Assembly (NCBI RefSeq): GCF_052055485.1
Contig: NZ_CP197171.1
Coordinates: 806,001-870,000, forward strand
DNA length: 64,000 nt
Source of the DNA: Amphibacillus sp052055485
GTDB taxonomy: Bacteria > Bacillota > Bacilli > Bacillales > Amphibacillaceae
Direction: 5' to 3'
How positions within the stretch are numbered: the stretch's first letter is position 1; each line of letters starts with the position of its first letter. Below, one piece after another: positions 25,539 through 35,385 of the stretch. The position numbers and the translations under genes are program-made. Under the pieces are notes generated by a model, which searched no databases, was not told where the DNA came from, and was given only the letters and a program-made list of their open reading frames with translations.

Positions 25539-28500
25539 TTATTTATATTTCTTTTTCAATTTAGAAACAATTTCTGGTAATTCTTTCGATAAGGCTATGT
25601 TGTGTTCGAGTAAGTTACTAGTCTTAGGATCCTCAATCGATGCAAAGTCGATACTATTTGTTAAATCATCAATATACGGAATCTCATCTGGTTTTGCAAC
25701 AGAATATGCCTCAACTGCTTTTTCCAGTATGACATCATTAATACCCCACTCAGATGAAACTTGATAAATCTCATTGTGCAATTGTTTCTTTTTCCAGTTT
25801 TCAAAAGCCTCATCAAAGTTAATATTACTGGGCACATTTCCTGGTTCTAATTCTTCTGAAACAAATCGTTTTAATAATTCAGCTTGTTCATAATCACCCA
25901 GATTACTCAATTCTTCAATGTTTTGATAGATTAAACGCAATGTTTCTGCATCTACTGTCTGTACCCCTTCAGTAGATGTTGCTTTTTCCCCCATTAATTG
26001 AATAATATAATATGCATCAATGGTTTGAGAGCCTGCTAGTTTTGCTTTTCCAAGTGGTAAAATAGGTGGATCGTCTTCAGGATTATCTTTATCGCCTCTT
26101 GTTAAGTTACGATATGCCCCTACATACTGCATCCATTCATGTTCTGTAATACCGAACGCTTCATCTACCCAGCTAAATTCATAATATTGCTGGATTTTAT
26201 TTAATTGGCCATTTGCTTTTTTAAATACTTTCTCAAACGCCTTTTTAGCTTCTTCATCGGTTTCTAGTGCTTGCCAGTCAGTTGGATCGTTCAATATTTC
26301 CATTACTTCCTGGGAGTAATCAACGAATTCATCGACTGCTTCAGGATAGGGCTTGACAATCGCTTGACTGCTTTCTCCACCACTTCCATACAAAATCAAT
26401 GCTTCATTAACGGTTTCTTCGGTAATGCGTGGATACTGGAAATTTACAATGGAACCAAATTCTTTTTCCTTACCATAAATACGATTCGTTCGTGAATAAG
26501 CTTGAATTAATCCTTGTAATGCCAATGCACGATCAACATATAACGTATTAATAAATTTAGAATCATACCCTGTGAGTAGCTGATCTGCAACAATCACAAG
26601 GTCAATATTTTTAGGGTTTCGCCCACTGCCACCACGAGTTGCTCTTTCCACAACATCGTCATAATACGCATCTTCCCCTTGTCGTTTATCACCATAAGCA
26701 TATTCAATCCCTGTAAATGATGCATAATCTTTAAACATTGCTTGAATGATTTCTGGGTCTGTTGGATTTGTATCGGCATCTGTTCCAAAACTAAAGGTCA
26801 TAGCTACATTAATTTCGATATCATCTCTTTCAGCTAACTGTTTTTGAAACTCTTCATAGTATTCTATTACACGATGTTTAAAAGCGACGGTTAAAATCGC
26901 ATTGAATACCTTTTGTTGCGATTGCTCTTCCCAATTATTTAAGATTTCTTCAACTACCCTTGGGATGTGTGTTTCATCCTGATAAAAGAGCAATTTACTT
27001 TTCTTAGCTTCTTTTTCCACTTCTAAATCAGACATTTCCATGACTTGACGTTCGATTTTCCTTTTTGGTATATCAGGTTGTTCTTCTAATTTATAATCCG
27101 TAATGTTTTCTCTTAGTGCGTCATAGCTTTCAAATTCTCCTGTATTGATATAATCAACGTGGAAACCTAGGACGTTTTTATCTGCAATGGCTTCATCGAT
27201 TGTGTATTGATGTAATAATGGCCCAAACAGTTTCTCCGTTGTGTTAATCAGTTCACTTTTTTCATTGACCATACCTGAGATATTATTCTCATCGAATAGC
27301 GGGGTTCCTGTAAAACCATAAAACAACCCATTTTTGCGGAAATAGTCTCTAATTATGACCATCATCTCACCCATTGTTGTCCGGTGTGCTTCATCGATAA
27401 TAAAGACAAACTTCTTATCAGCTAAGCTATCGTCTTTCCCGTCTTTTAAATCTTTGACAAGGTTATTTAATTTGAAAGTGGTTGTCACAACAATATTAGA
27501 CATGGTAGATGTTAATAATTTACGCAGTTGATAAGTATGTGCCGTATCATCGACTTCTACCGATTCATATTCTGCGTAGGCTTTGAAATTATCACTTGTC
27601 CTACTATCTAACTCTTTACGGTCAACTAGGAATACGACTTTATCAAAACCTGCTCTTGTTGATAGAAATAATGCCGTTTTAAAACTGGTAATGGTTTTCC
27701 CTGACCCTGTCGTATGCCAGACAAATCCTCCATGTGGAAATTTATCTTCATTATCCCAACCTAGTGCAGCTCCTTCAATCGCTTGAAGTGCATGCACTTG
27801 ATAAGGACGCAAAAGCATGTGTTTCTGATTTTCTGCATCTTTTGCTTCCTCAATCACTAAGTAATCACCGACTATTTGATGTGCCATGGGAATCATTAAG
27901 AATTGTCCAATGACATCTTCCCAGTGATTAATCGGTTTATTATTTTTATTTGCCCAATGGAATACAAAACTCGGATTAAAAGCTTGAATCGACTTTGGCG
28001 TTGCAAAATAACGTGTTGCGACTTCAGATGTCATCACCATCATTTGTGAAAATGCCATAAAATTATTTACATACTCGCCATCTGCGTAATATCGTTTAAA
28101 CTGATTAAACGCTTCTTCTAGCGATTTATCTGTGCGTTTTTGTTCAATATTAATCAGCGGTAAACCATTAATAAGCAAAACAAGATCAAAACGATTCCCA
28201 TTTGCAGATTCTACTTCACGTGCGACCTTATAACTTGAGTCTCCACCACGGACTTGTGCTTTTTTAAATATCGTTAACGTAATCTGTTCACGAGTGACAC
28301 CTGGATGCGTATCCCGATAAATGCCATCAATTTTTCCAGTTGATTGTTCCATCGCTAACATCTTTGCAGCTTCATAACTATTATCAATTTGCGAAACCTT
28401 TGCCATTACTTGTGTAAATTCATTATCTGTCAGTGGCACGCCTTCTAAGACATCCGCGTTCATACGATTGAGTTCTTCACGCCAATGTTGAACCAAATCT

Positions 28501-28625
28501 TGCACTGTCACCTTTTGTTTATTCCCATCTAAAAAGGTTGGTGCTTTCCATTTATACTTTTGTAGTTCTTTTACAAAATTGTCTTGGAACGTTTTCTCCG
28601 CTACACTTTTAGCATAATTACTCAT
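25539..28625 (-). CDS. hsdR: Type I restriction enzyme, R subunit
   Basis: A 1028-aa motor-nuclease. The PD-(D/E)xK nuclease lies at the N-terminus (FDLVLLINGLPLINIEQKRT near residue 150), followed by the SF2 translocase: Walker A WHTTGSGKT near 305, DEAH box FIIDEAHRTTMGE near 410, FYGFTGTPLF motif III, and VIVADQLLTGYDSKFINTLY plus QAYSRTNRIYGKEKE motifs V-VI. It cuts DNA after ATP-driven translocation in complex with HsdM and HsdS, encoded just upstream on the same strand (14-base gap to hsdS). No lesion is seen. Confidence 0.93.
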   Translation of the reverse strand: MSNYAKSVAEKTFQDNFVKELQKYKWKAPTFLDGNKQKVTVQDLVQHWREELNRMNADVLEGVPLTDNEFTQVMAKVSQIDNSYEAAKMLAMEQSTGKIDGIYRDTHPGVTREQITLTIFKKAQVRGGDSSYKVAREVESANGNRFDLVLLINGLPLINIEQKRTDKSLEEAFNQFKRYYADGEYVNNFMAFSQMMVMTSEVATRYFATPKSIQAFNPSFVFHWANKNNKPINHWEDVIGQFLMIPMAHQIVGDYLVIEEAKDAENQKHMLLRPYQVHALQAIEGAALGWDNEDKFPHGGFVWHTTGSGKTITSFKTALFLSTRAGFDKVVFLVDRKELDSRTSDNFKAYAEYESVEVDDTAHTYQLRKLLTSTMSNIVVTTTFKLNNLVKDLKDGKDDSLADKKFVFIIDEAHRTTMGEMMVIIRDYFRKNGLFYGFTGTPLFDENNISGMVNEKSELINTTEKLFGPLLHQYTIDEAIADKNVLGFHVDYINTGEFESYDALRENITDYKLEEQPDIPKRKIERQVMEMSDLEVEKEAKKSKLLFYQDETHIPRVVEEILNNWEEQSQQKVFNAILTVAFKHRVIEYYEEFQKQLAERDDIEINVAMTFSFGTDADTNPTDPEIIQAMFKDYASFTGIEYAYGDKRQGEDAYYDDVVERATRGGSGRNPKNIDLVIVADQLLTGYDSKFINTLYVDRALALQGLIQAYSRTNRIYGKEKEFGSIVNFQYPRITEETVNEALILYGSGGESSQAIVKPYPEAVDEFVDYSQEVMEILNDPTDWQALETDEEAKKAFEKVFKKANGQLNKIQQYYEFSWVDEAFGITEHEWMQYVGAYRNLTRGDKDNPEDDPPILPLGKAKLAGSQTIDAYYIIQLMGEKATSTEGVQTVDAETLRLIYQNIEELSNLGDYEQAELLKRFVSEELEPGNVPSNINFDEAFENWKKKQLHNEIYQVSSEWGINDVILEKAVEAYSVAKPDEIPYIDDLTNSIDFASIEDPKTSNLLEHNIALSKELPEIVSKLKKKYK

Positions 28626-28639
28626 GAGTATCCTCCTTC

Positions 28640-29878
28640 CTACACAAACATTTCTTCTAAATAAGCCTCTTTCATTTTTTGAAGCTTGTCTAATTTCTTT
28701 TCTTCTGTTTCTATTTGGTTGTCGAGATTTTTGAAGAATTCACCAATTTTTTGTTGTTCTTTTTGGTTAGGTATAATTACGTCAATACCCCCAATATCAG
28801 TTCCATTGTATGAAGGTAAAGCTCCAACTTGTGCATATTTTGGTAAATCTAAAGTATCAAATAGTGTTTTACCAAAATAAGTATCCCAATCATCATTAAA
28901 AATATAAGCCATTGTATTATTATCAATAAGAAAAGTATGATTTATTAATCTTTTTCTGTTCATCATTATTGCAGCCCCAACTTTAGCAAAAATAACTGCT
29001 GGAATCGATTTAATTGGCTCCCATTTTTTTTGTTTTACTTGTTTTTGTGAAACAAAATTACTGGCTTTAAACATTTCAATTTCATTCCCTAATAAATTCA
29101 TATCCGAAATTTTATAAAAAGGTACTCCTTCTTTGCCTCCTTGTTCCACATTTGGAAAACCTATGCCAGAAATTGTTGTCCCTAGTTCACATAATTTTTT
29201 TTGTTCCCATGGCTCAGTATAGCCTTTAAACCTTCTTTTCGGGACAGTTTCGCCTTCTTGAGGAAACATTTCTGTTAAATAAGCGGCTTTTAAGGCTTTG
29301 ACTTTAGCAATCTTCCGTTTTTGATTTGCAATCCGTTCATCTAAAACCTTAAAAAACTCACCTATTTTTTGTTGTTCCTTAACACTTGGGAAATATAATG
29401 TAACACTTATTAAATCTTCATTATATAGATGTACAACAGAGCTTCCTTGCGCACGTTTCATCAATTCGCTCTGACATGATCCATTTGAAATATTTAAAGC
29501 TAAAAATACGGAGTCTAATTCTTTTGATGGTATAATTACATTTAAATCTCCACCTATAATAATATTAGGCTCCAGTATTACTGATGCTCTCGCTATATCC
29601 TCTTTTGTCTCACCAGACGATGGAACTATTACTTCTCTTCCTTTACTTAGCATAGAATTTTCTTGTTTTATAGTATAAGTATCTACTTTCTTTATTACAG
29701 TTTCATAATTTGTATATAACCTACCATATAAAATTAATTGATGTCCTATATCTGTTAAATCCTTTTTTGAGTAGCCTTTCCCTTTTGAAAAACTTGCTAG
29801 ATTTTCTAGTTTACTTTTATCCCAATCTTCTGTGAATCCCTGGTACCTTCTTTTCGGCACCATTTTTTTTTCTTCCAT
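28640..29878 (-). CDS. hsdS: Type I restriction-modification specificity subunit
   Basis: A 412-aa protein with two target recognition domains, each introduced by a similar motif (PKRRYQGFTEDWDKSKL near residue 8; PKRRFKGYTEPWEQKKL near 215) and each closed by a conserved helix (EQQKIGEFFKVLDERI and EQQKIGEFFKNLDNQI). The first TRD reads one half and the second the other half of a bipartite target, which cannot be predicted here. The internal repeat structure makes TRD exchange possible. Start overlaps the hsdM stop by a few bases. Confidence 0.92.
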   Translation of the reverse strand: MEEKKMVPKRRYQGFTEDWDKSKLENLASFSKGKGYSKKDLTDIGHQLILYGRLYTNYETVIKKVDTYTIKQENSMLSKGREVIVPSSGETKEDIARASVILEPNIIIGGDLNVIIPSKELDSVFLALNISNGSCQSELMKRAQGSSVVHLYNEDLISVTLYFPSVKEQQKIGEFFKVLDERIANQKRKIAKVKALKAAYLTEMFPQEGETVPKRRFKGYTEPWEQKKLCELGTTISGIGFPNVEQGGKEGVPFYKISDMNLLGNEIEMFKASNFVSQKQVKQKKWEPIKSIPAVIFAKVGAAIMMNRKRLINHTFLIDNNTMAYIFNDDWDTYFGKTLFDTLDLPKYAQVGALPSYNGTDIGGIDVIIPNQKEQQKIGEFFKNLDNQIETEEKKLDKLQKMKEAYLEEMFV

Positions 29879-32439
29879 CACTCTGTCACCACCAATTCAT
29901 CAAGCATGTCTTCAAATTGTGTTTCGAGTGATTGACTTTCTTTTTCAATTGTTTCTAGAGTATCTGCGTATCTTGATTCTAATTCTTTTAAGGTATCTAA
30001 TTCGTTTTTAAGTGGAATTTCTATAAGTTGTGTCATATTGTTCGTCAAATCACCGAACCACTTTTGATAGATAAGTTGATCAATTTCTTCATTTGTTAAA
30101 ACTTCAATTTTATCTTCTACTTGTTCATTTAACGTTTTTTCTTTTGCTTTAATATCTTTAGCCAATGCTGACCTTTCTTCAAGTAACTTTTTCACTTTTA
30201 CCAATAGTTCATATTCACTTGAACCATTTTCTACATTTTTTATTTCTGACTTAACAGCTGTAATAGTGAAATCATCTTCTCTTTCATTTAAAACATCACC
30301 TAATGCCGCTTCTTCATCACTTTCTTCTACTTTTGCCGCTTCGACAAGTTCGTTGATTTCATCCGTAATGGATGTTAAAGATTCTTGTTTTGTTTCAACT
30401 TCTTCTAGTTCTTCTCTATAAAGTTCTATTAGGATAAGTTCATTCGGTACAATCGCGCCAATCCACCCATCTTGTTCTGTCCGCTTTGTTTTACCCGAAC
30501 CTTTTATCACCATATTGGCTTCACGTGTTCTGCCAACGGTGTAAAAATCGCTGATAGCAATTTTCTCCGTATCTTCTGCAAGCATATCTTCCCATAACTC
30601 TGCAATGATCTGATAGCCAGCATATGTGCTTACGTGTTTGAATTGTTTTAACAACTGTTTTATTTCCGTTAACATTTCATCTTTCAGTGGCTCGATGTCA
30701 TTAACATCATGTACTGTTTTTAATTTCTCCCAGTACGTATTCATGTAAATGTGTAAAGCTTCTTTTAAGGCTTGCGTTTGTTTCTGCACTGTTTTATCAG
30801 CCAGAACATCTTCAGTCAAAGTATCTATGGACGCTGTTAATTCTACATAACCTGGACGTACCTCCTGGAGAGCATCATAAAGCACATCTTTTGTCATATT
30901 ATGCAACACCGTTAATTGTTCAATTTGGTGTAGAGGTATACCGCCATATAAATGAGCATCGACATCTTGTGCAATTTCTTCATCTATAGCCTCAATATAA
31001 CGCGGAATATTTAAATTATATTCGTTTTCTTTAATTTCTTTTTGTGATGCCTTGTGACTGTAGCCTTTTTCATTCGTACGTTCGATATAGGTATCAACGA
31101 TTTTAGCAATGTCTTTTTCTTGAAGCACATGTTGCTTTCCTTCTTTGACAAACGATTTTGAGGCATCTATCATCAAGACAGGTTCATTTAAGGCACGGTT
31201 TTTCTTTAAAATAATGACTGTGACAGGAATTCCTGTATTCGTGAATAGCTTATCAGGTAGACCAATCACTGCATCAATATGGTTTTTATCCAATAAACGT
31301 TTACGAATTTCACCTTCAGCACCACCACGGTATAACACCCCATGTGGAAGAACAATCGCCATTGTTCCCTCTTGACCTAAGTGAAATAACCCATGTAAAA
31401 GAAAAGCGTAGTCTCCTTTTGAATCTGGTGGTAATACACCAGCAATTTCAAAACGAGGATCCGTCACTTTTAATTCTTCTTGGTTCCATTTTTTAACAGA
31501 ATAAGGTGGGTTCATGACTACTGCATCAAATTGAACACCTTCATTCGGACGTTCAGGATCCTCTGGCCAATCTTGTGCCAATGTATCGCCATTATTTACC
31601 GTCATTTTCTCAGGACGAACCCCATGCAATAATAAGTTCATGCGCGTTAAATTATAAGTTGCTGTGTTTTTCTCCTGTCCATAATAGTGAAGGCTTTTTC
31701 TTCCTTCTTCATTTAAATGTTTTCCTACCGTTAATAACAAAGAACCCGAACCAACAGCAGGGTCATAGATGGACTCAACCGGCGTTGTCTTAGCAACAAT
31801 TTGTGCCATTACTTCACTCACTTGGCGAGGGGTATAGAATTCACCAGCTTTTTTACCTGACTCCATCGCAAATTGACCAATTAAATATTCATATGCATCT
31901 CCAAGTACATCTCCTTTTTGAAGTGCAACCATATTTAAATCAGCAAATAATTCAATTAAGTGACGAATGTTTTTACTACGGGCATTTAAATTACTTCCTA
32001 GTGCAGAATCCGTTAAATCAATTGTTGAGCTTGAAAACAGGCCTTTGAAATCATCAATATCTCCAGTTGTTGCAACTGTTCTTTCAAAGCTTTGTAAACT
32101 CTCTGTTACCTTTTCGAGTTCAAATGTACCTTCACGAATATCCTTTAACCATGTTTGATATAAGTGTTGCGGCAGAACGTAATAGCCAAGCACATTTTGA
32201 ATCATTTTTATTAAACTATCGCCATAACTTTCATAAGCTTCTTCATAGGCTTGGACAACCTCTGCTTCCGTTCCTTTCGCACCACTCGTATTTTCAAATG
32301 TCTCGAGTGTTTTATCGCTTAAGAATTTGTAGAACATTAATCCAAGCATATAGTCTTTGTATCGGCTTGCATCCATAGAACCTCTTAAATTATTTGCACC
32401 GTCCCATAAACGTCTTTTTATCTCTTCTGATGTAATCAT
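29878..32439 (-). CDS. hsdM: Type I DNA adenine methyltransferase subunit, extended
   Basis: An 853-aa N6-adenine methylase. The N-terminal HsdM domain starts ITSEEIKRRLWDGANNLRGS; motif I SIYDPAVGSGSLLLT near residue 220 binds S-adenosylmethionine and NPPYSVKKW near 310 is the catalytic motif IV. Typical HsdM proteins have about 500-550 residues; here an extra C-terminal 300 residues are rich in Glu, Lys and Leu and predict long coiled coils. ATG at 32439 has AAGGAGG 7 bases upstream. It methylates the HsdS target to protect host DNA. Confidence 0.92.
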   Translation of the reverse strand: MITSEEIKRRLWDGANNLRGSMDASRYKDYMLGLMFYKFLSDKTLETFENTSGAKGTEAEVVQAYEEAYESYGDSLIKMIQNVLGYYVLPQHLYQTWLKDIREGTFELEKVTESLQSFERTVATTGDIDDFKGLFSSSTIDLTDSALGSNLNARSKNIRHLIELFADLNMVALQKGDVLGDAYEYLIGQFAMESGKKAGEFYTPRQVSEVMAQIVAKTTPVESIYDPAVGSGSLLLTVGKHLNEEGRKSLHYYGQEKNTATYNLTRMNLLLHGVRPEKMTVNNGDTLAQDWPEDPERPNEGVQFDAVVMNPPYSVKKWNQEELKVTDPRFEIAGVLPPDSKGDYAFLLHGLFHLGQEGTMAIVLPHGVLYRGGAEGEIRKRLLDKNHIDAVIGLPDKLFTNTGIPVTVIILKKNRALNEPVLMIDASKSFVKEGKQHVLQEKDIAKIVDTYIERTNEKGYSHKASQKEIKENEYNLNIPRYIEAIDEEIAQDVDAHLYGGIPLHQIEQLTVLHNMTKDVLYDALQEVRPGYVELTASIDTLTEDVLADKTVQKQTQALKEALHIYMNTYWEKLKTVHDVNDIEPLKDEMLTEIKQLLKQFKHVSTYAGYQIIAELWEDMLAEDTEKIAISDFYTVGRTREANMVIKGSGKTKRTEQDGWIGAIVPNELILIELYREELEEVETKQESLTSITDEINELVEAAKVEESDEEAALGDVLNEREDDFTITAVKSEIKNVENGSSEYELLVKVKKLLEERSALAKDIKAKEKTLNEQVEDKIEVLTNEEIDQLIYQKWFGDLTNNMTQLIEIPLKNELDTLKELESRYADTLETIEKESQSLETQFEDMLDELVVTE

Positions 32440-32572
32440 CAAATTTCCTCCTTATGTATGTTTTCTTTTCGTTAAAATTTGTATTAATTTCATTTTAAAC
32501 ACTCTGTTAGCTTTATGCATTACTCCACTAGGGATTCATACCCTCTCTCATTCCTGAATGTTGTTTTACCAA

Positions 32573-33079
32573 CTAATCTATTAGACTCATTTTCGGGATA
32601 AATGCTTCATCCCGACTGACTCCCCTTCCATAAACTCGAAGTTGGCAATTTTTCTTTTTCACTACACTTATATATGGATATTCGCCATTCCATCCATCCC
32701 CAATACATTTTAAAAATTCTTCTTCATTTAAAATAACTAGTTCTCCACCAATATTATTAGCATTTTTAGAAATTAAAGCAACATGTGACCTCTTGGAATC
32801 CTTCATATACCCCCTTATTTTATCAATCTCAGCATTTGTAAAAGTATAAGACCATGTAAATATTTTATTTTTTCTTTTTGATGATGGTCTTGATGAGTAT
32901 TTTGAATATATGATAAATTCCTCGTTATTTTGTGATACTTTGTAACTTCTTCTAGTTTCGTGCGTTTCCCATAAGATTAAGTTATACCCGTTATTTACTA
33001 ATACCGAAGTTAGCGCACCATGATGATAATCTGTTTCTTTAATTTGAGCCAATTCATACTCCCCCTTAATGAATTCCAC
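32573..33079 (-). CDS. Unknown 168-aa protein downstream of the methylase-specificity fusion
   Basis: A soluble mixed alpha/beta protein with no motif I recognise. A basic central patch (SSRPSSKRKNKIFTWSYTF) may contact nucleic acid or protein. It lies 23 bases after the 85-aa gene and is the last of a three-gene unit led by the methylase-specificity fusion at 33379. The unit precedes hsdMSR, from which it is separated by a gap of about 130 bases. Being tied to a DNA methylase suggests an accessory or effector role, which is inference only. Confidence 0.65.
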   Translation of the reverse strand: MEFIKGEYELAQIKETDYHHGALTSVLVNNGYNLILWETHETRRSYKVSQNNEEFIIYSKYSSRPSSKRKNKIFTWSYTFTNAEIDKIRGYMKDSKRSHVALISKNANNIGGELVILNEEEFLKCIGDGWNGEYPYISVVKKKNCQLRVYGRGVSRDEAFIPKMSLID

Positions 33080-33102
33080 CGTAAAAAAGTTTCAATTTCT
33101 GT

Positions 33103-33360
33103 TTAAGCACCTTCCTGAAATAAATTTTGTAAATAAAAGTTATTCTTCTCTAGTTCAATACCTTGAAGAAATTCATTTTCCGTAATCTCACAAACAGACT
33201 GAATACAGTTATTTTTCGTCCCTGGCATGGAGTAAATCACCTTGATTACTTCATAGATTTGTGTTCCTTTTGGAAATTCCAAATGTCTTGCAACACTTAC
33301 TTCGTTTTTCTTACCTACATGCCCATATCGAATCACTGCCTTCCAATACATTCGTTCCAC
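33103..33360 (-). CDS. Unknown 85-aa protein of the methylase-fusion operon
   Basis: A small protein opening MERMYWKAVIRYGHVGKKNE, a beta-strand-rich start, followed by a region with one conserved-looking cysteine pair (NNCIQSVCEI). No membrane span or signal. It lies 18 bases beyond the methylase-fusion stop with its own GGGGAG ribosome binding site, so it belongs to that operon. Function unknown; a role as small accessory or inhibitor is conceivable but unsupported. Confidence 0.6.
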   Translation of the reverse strand: MERMYWKAVIRYGHVGKKNEVSVARHLEFPKGTQIYEVIKVIYSMPGTKNNCIQSVCEITENEFLQGIELEKNNFYLQNLFQEGA

Positions 33361-33378
33361 AATAAACTCCCCTTTCGT

Positions 33379-35256
33379 CTATTCGTTTTCTGTAGTGAAC
33401 AATTCTTTAATCCCCATTTCTTTATAAGTTGTTAATTTTAATTTTTTTAATTCATTTTGCAGATGTTCTATTTCTTCTTCCATATTATTTTTAGTATGAT
33501 TATATTGATCCATAATTTCCTTTTGTTTTTCTATCGATAATTTAGGAATACTTAATGTTTCAATATCCTTTCTGCTTAATGTTGGTATAGATGTTCCTGA
33601 CATCCTGTTCATTAGCAGATATTTTCCTAATGGACTTTCTAAATAAGCTTTCAAATATTCTGGATGCAGTTGATCATTACAACGTATCCCAATAAAGTTT
33701 TGTGATAGTAATAAATCATCTATATTTTCGGATATAATTGCTGCTTTTAGCACCGTTCCACGAATTGATAAAATGACATCATTCTTTTTTAATTTGTACA
33801 TATCAACACGTGCATTGTTATCAATGTCGTAATTTTTCACTTGATCCAATAACAATTTGCCATCTTGGACATCGGCTAATTGGATGATTTTATATTTTCC
33901 AGTTGTTGTTTCCTTGTTTTTCGTACCTACGTTATACCCTCTAAAGAAATGTGCAGCCTTCTCAAGTTGAAACATTTTAATATCTTGCATTTTATTTATA
34001 TTGAATTCTACTGTCCCAAAGTGTTCAATTTCCATTTCTCTCGGTAAGATATATCTTTTAGTATTCAAATTGCTTTCGAATAAATCCTCTCTATTAACAA
34101 ATGTACTAAAACCATCAACCTCTATACCCTCATTAATAGTAGACGATATTTTTTCGATTGCCTCACCAGAAATATATCGAGCAAATCTATTTTTTTCATT
34201 GTATAGTTTCTCAGCTTGTACAAATAAAATTTTATTCTTTCTTGATTCGGCTTTATTTTTATTAAATAATACTAAACAAACTGGTATAGCTGTATTTTGA
34301 TAAAGATTTGCAGGTAAAGATACAACTGCTTCTATAACATCCGACAAAATCATGTTCTCCCTTATTTCCCCTTCTATACCACCTCTAAATAATGTGCCGT
34401 GTGTTGCGACGACAACTGCCTTAGCATTTTGATTCATAGACGCAAGGGCATGTGAAATGAATGCAAAATCTGCATTTGACTTTGCCGGAACTCCATAATA
34501 AAAGCGATTGTATGGATCGTTTGTTACGATATCATGGTTTTGTAATTTTAAAGAGAACGGAGCGTTCATATAAACATAATCAAACTTTTTAAGATTTGTA
34601 TGATCTAAAAACGCTGGATTTTGTAAAACATCACCTTTTTTTAAATAACTTTTTTCAATACCTTCTACAAAAAACCTGATTTTAGTAATCGCCCACACAT
34701 TTCCCTTGATTTCTTGACCATAAAAGTCTAATTTACTTTTAGTTGCTTGGCGAGCAGCTTCAAGCAAGCCACTGCCCATCCCCATCGTTCCATCATAAAT
34801 GGTTCCTTCATTAGGTTTTAAAATAGAAATGGCTAGTTGATTAATAGATCTCGGAGTATAATGTTCTGCACCTTTTCTTCCTTCAATTATGATCATTCTT
34901 TTTATCATTTCATCTAATTCCTCATTTAAATTATCTATAGAATTCATTGAGCTCAAAGTATAAAACAATCTTGTTATTTGTGTTGATTCTACCTTCTCAA
35001 GATATGTTAATTCTTTAAAAACACCTTCAAAGTAAGGAATTCCTTCTTCAATCTTATTCAAGGTCTCATTAAATTTTTTCTTAGCATTTTCTTCTGCCCT
35101 TAAAACCTCCTGAATATCTACTAATTTTTCATATCGTGGATCATTGCTGAGATGTAAAAAGAGTCCCCCTACTAAAATTAACTCCATATATTCGGAGTAA
35201 TCTGCTTCTCCTCTCATTACATCAGCTATTTCCCATAAACTTTCTTTTTGTTTCAT
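33379..35256 (-). CDS. Fused DNA methyltransferase-specificity protein (HsdM-HsdS-like), atypical
   Basis: A 625-aa protein. Residues 1-130 are helical; an N6-adenine methylase follows with HYTPRSINQLA, motif I TIYDGTMGMGSGLLEAA near 155 and, in the place of catalytic NPPF/Y, VYMNAPFSLKL near 230. Residues 430-600 form a single target recognition domain (FQLEKAAHFFRGYNVG...GTSIPTLSRKDIETLSIPKLS) ending in a coiled helix. One TRD implies dimerisation or a half-site. The ATG at 35256 has AGAGGTG 8 bases upstream. It heads a unit with two unknown genes and no nuclease; whether N-A-P-F methylates is uncertain. Confidence 0.8.
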   Translation of the reverse strand: MKQKESLWEIADVMRGEADYSEYMELILVGGLFLHLSNDPRYEKLVDIQEVLRAEENAKKKFNETLNKIEEGIPYFEGVFKELTYLEKVESTQITRLFYTLSSMNSIDNLNEELDEMIKRMIIIEGRKGAEHYTPRSINQLAISILKPNEGTIYDGTMGMGSGLLEAARQATKSKLDFYGQEIKGNVWAITKIRFFVEGIEKSYLKKGDVLQNPAFLDHTNLKKFDYVYMNAPFSLKLQNHDIVTNDPYNRFYYGVPAKSNADFAFISHALASMNQNAKAVVVATHGTLFRGGIEGEIRENMILSDVIEAVVSLPANLYQNTAIPVCLVLFNKNKAESRKNKILFVQAEKLYNEKNRFARYISGEAIEKISSTINEGIEVDGFSTFVNREDLFESNLNTKRYILPREMEIEHFGTVEFNINKMQDIKMFQLEKAAHFFRGYNVGTKNKETTTGKYKIIQLADVQDGKLLLDQVKNYDIDNNARVDMYKLKKNDVILSIRGTVLKAAIISENIDDLLLSQNFIGIRCNDQLHPEYLKAYLESPLGKYLLMNRMSGTSIPTLSRKDIETLSIPKLSIEKQKEIMDQYNHTKNNMEEEIEHLQNELKKLKLTTYKEMGIKELFTTENE

Positions 35257-35276
35257 TGCATACACACCTCTTTTTT

Positions 35277-35299
35277 AGTTAGTTTTTAATTACTAAGTT
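35277..35299. repeat. 23-bp direct repeat, promoter-proximal copy
   Basis: Starts agttagtttttaattac and is identical over 23 bases to 35363-35385. It contains an inverted TTAGT/ACTAA core. It lies between the -10 box and the ribosome binding site of the methylase fusion gene. Confidence 0.75.
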
Positions 35300-35313
35300 A
35301 TTGATTTAAATTC

Positions 35314-35342
35314 ATCATACTCATTTTATATTTAATTGTCAA
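35314..35342 (-). promoter_or_regulatory. Near-consensus promoter of the defence island
   Basis: On the minus strand TTGACA (35342-35337) is followed after 17 bases by TATGAT (35319-35314), a near-perfect vegetative promoter. It faces the methylase-specificity fusion and may drive the whole leftward defence island. The flanking direct repeats suggest repression or looping. Confidence 0.8.
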
Positions 35343-35362
35343 TAGATATCCTAATATTTTTA

Positions 35363-35385
35363 AGTTAGTTTTTAATTACTAAGTT
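35363..35385. repeat. 23-bp direct repeat, upstream copy
   Basis: Second perfect copy of the repeat at 35277-35299, 86 bases away and just upstream of the -35 box, so that the two copies bracket the promoter. Confidence 0.75.
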
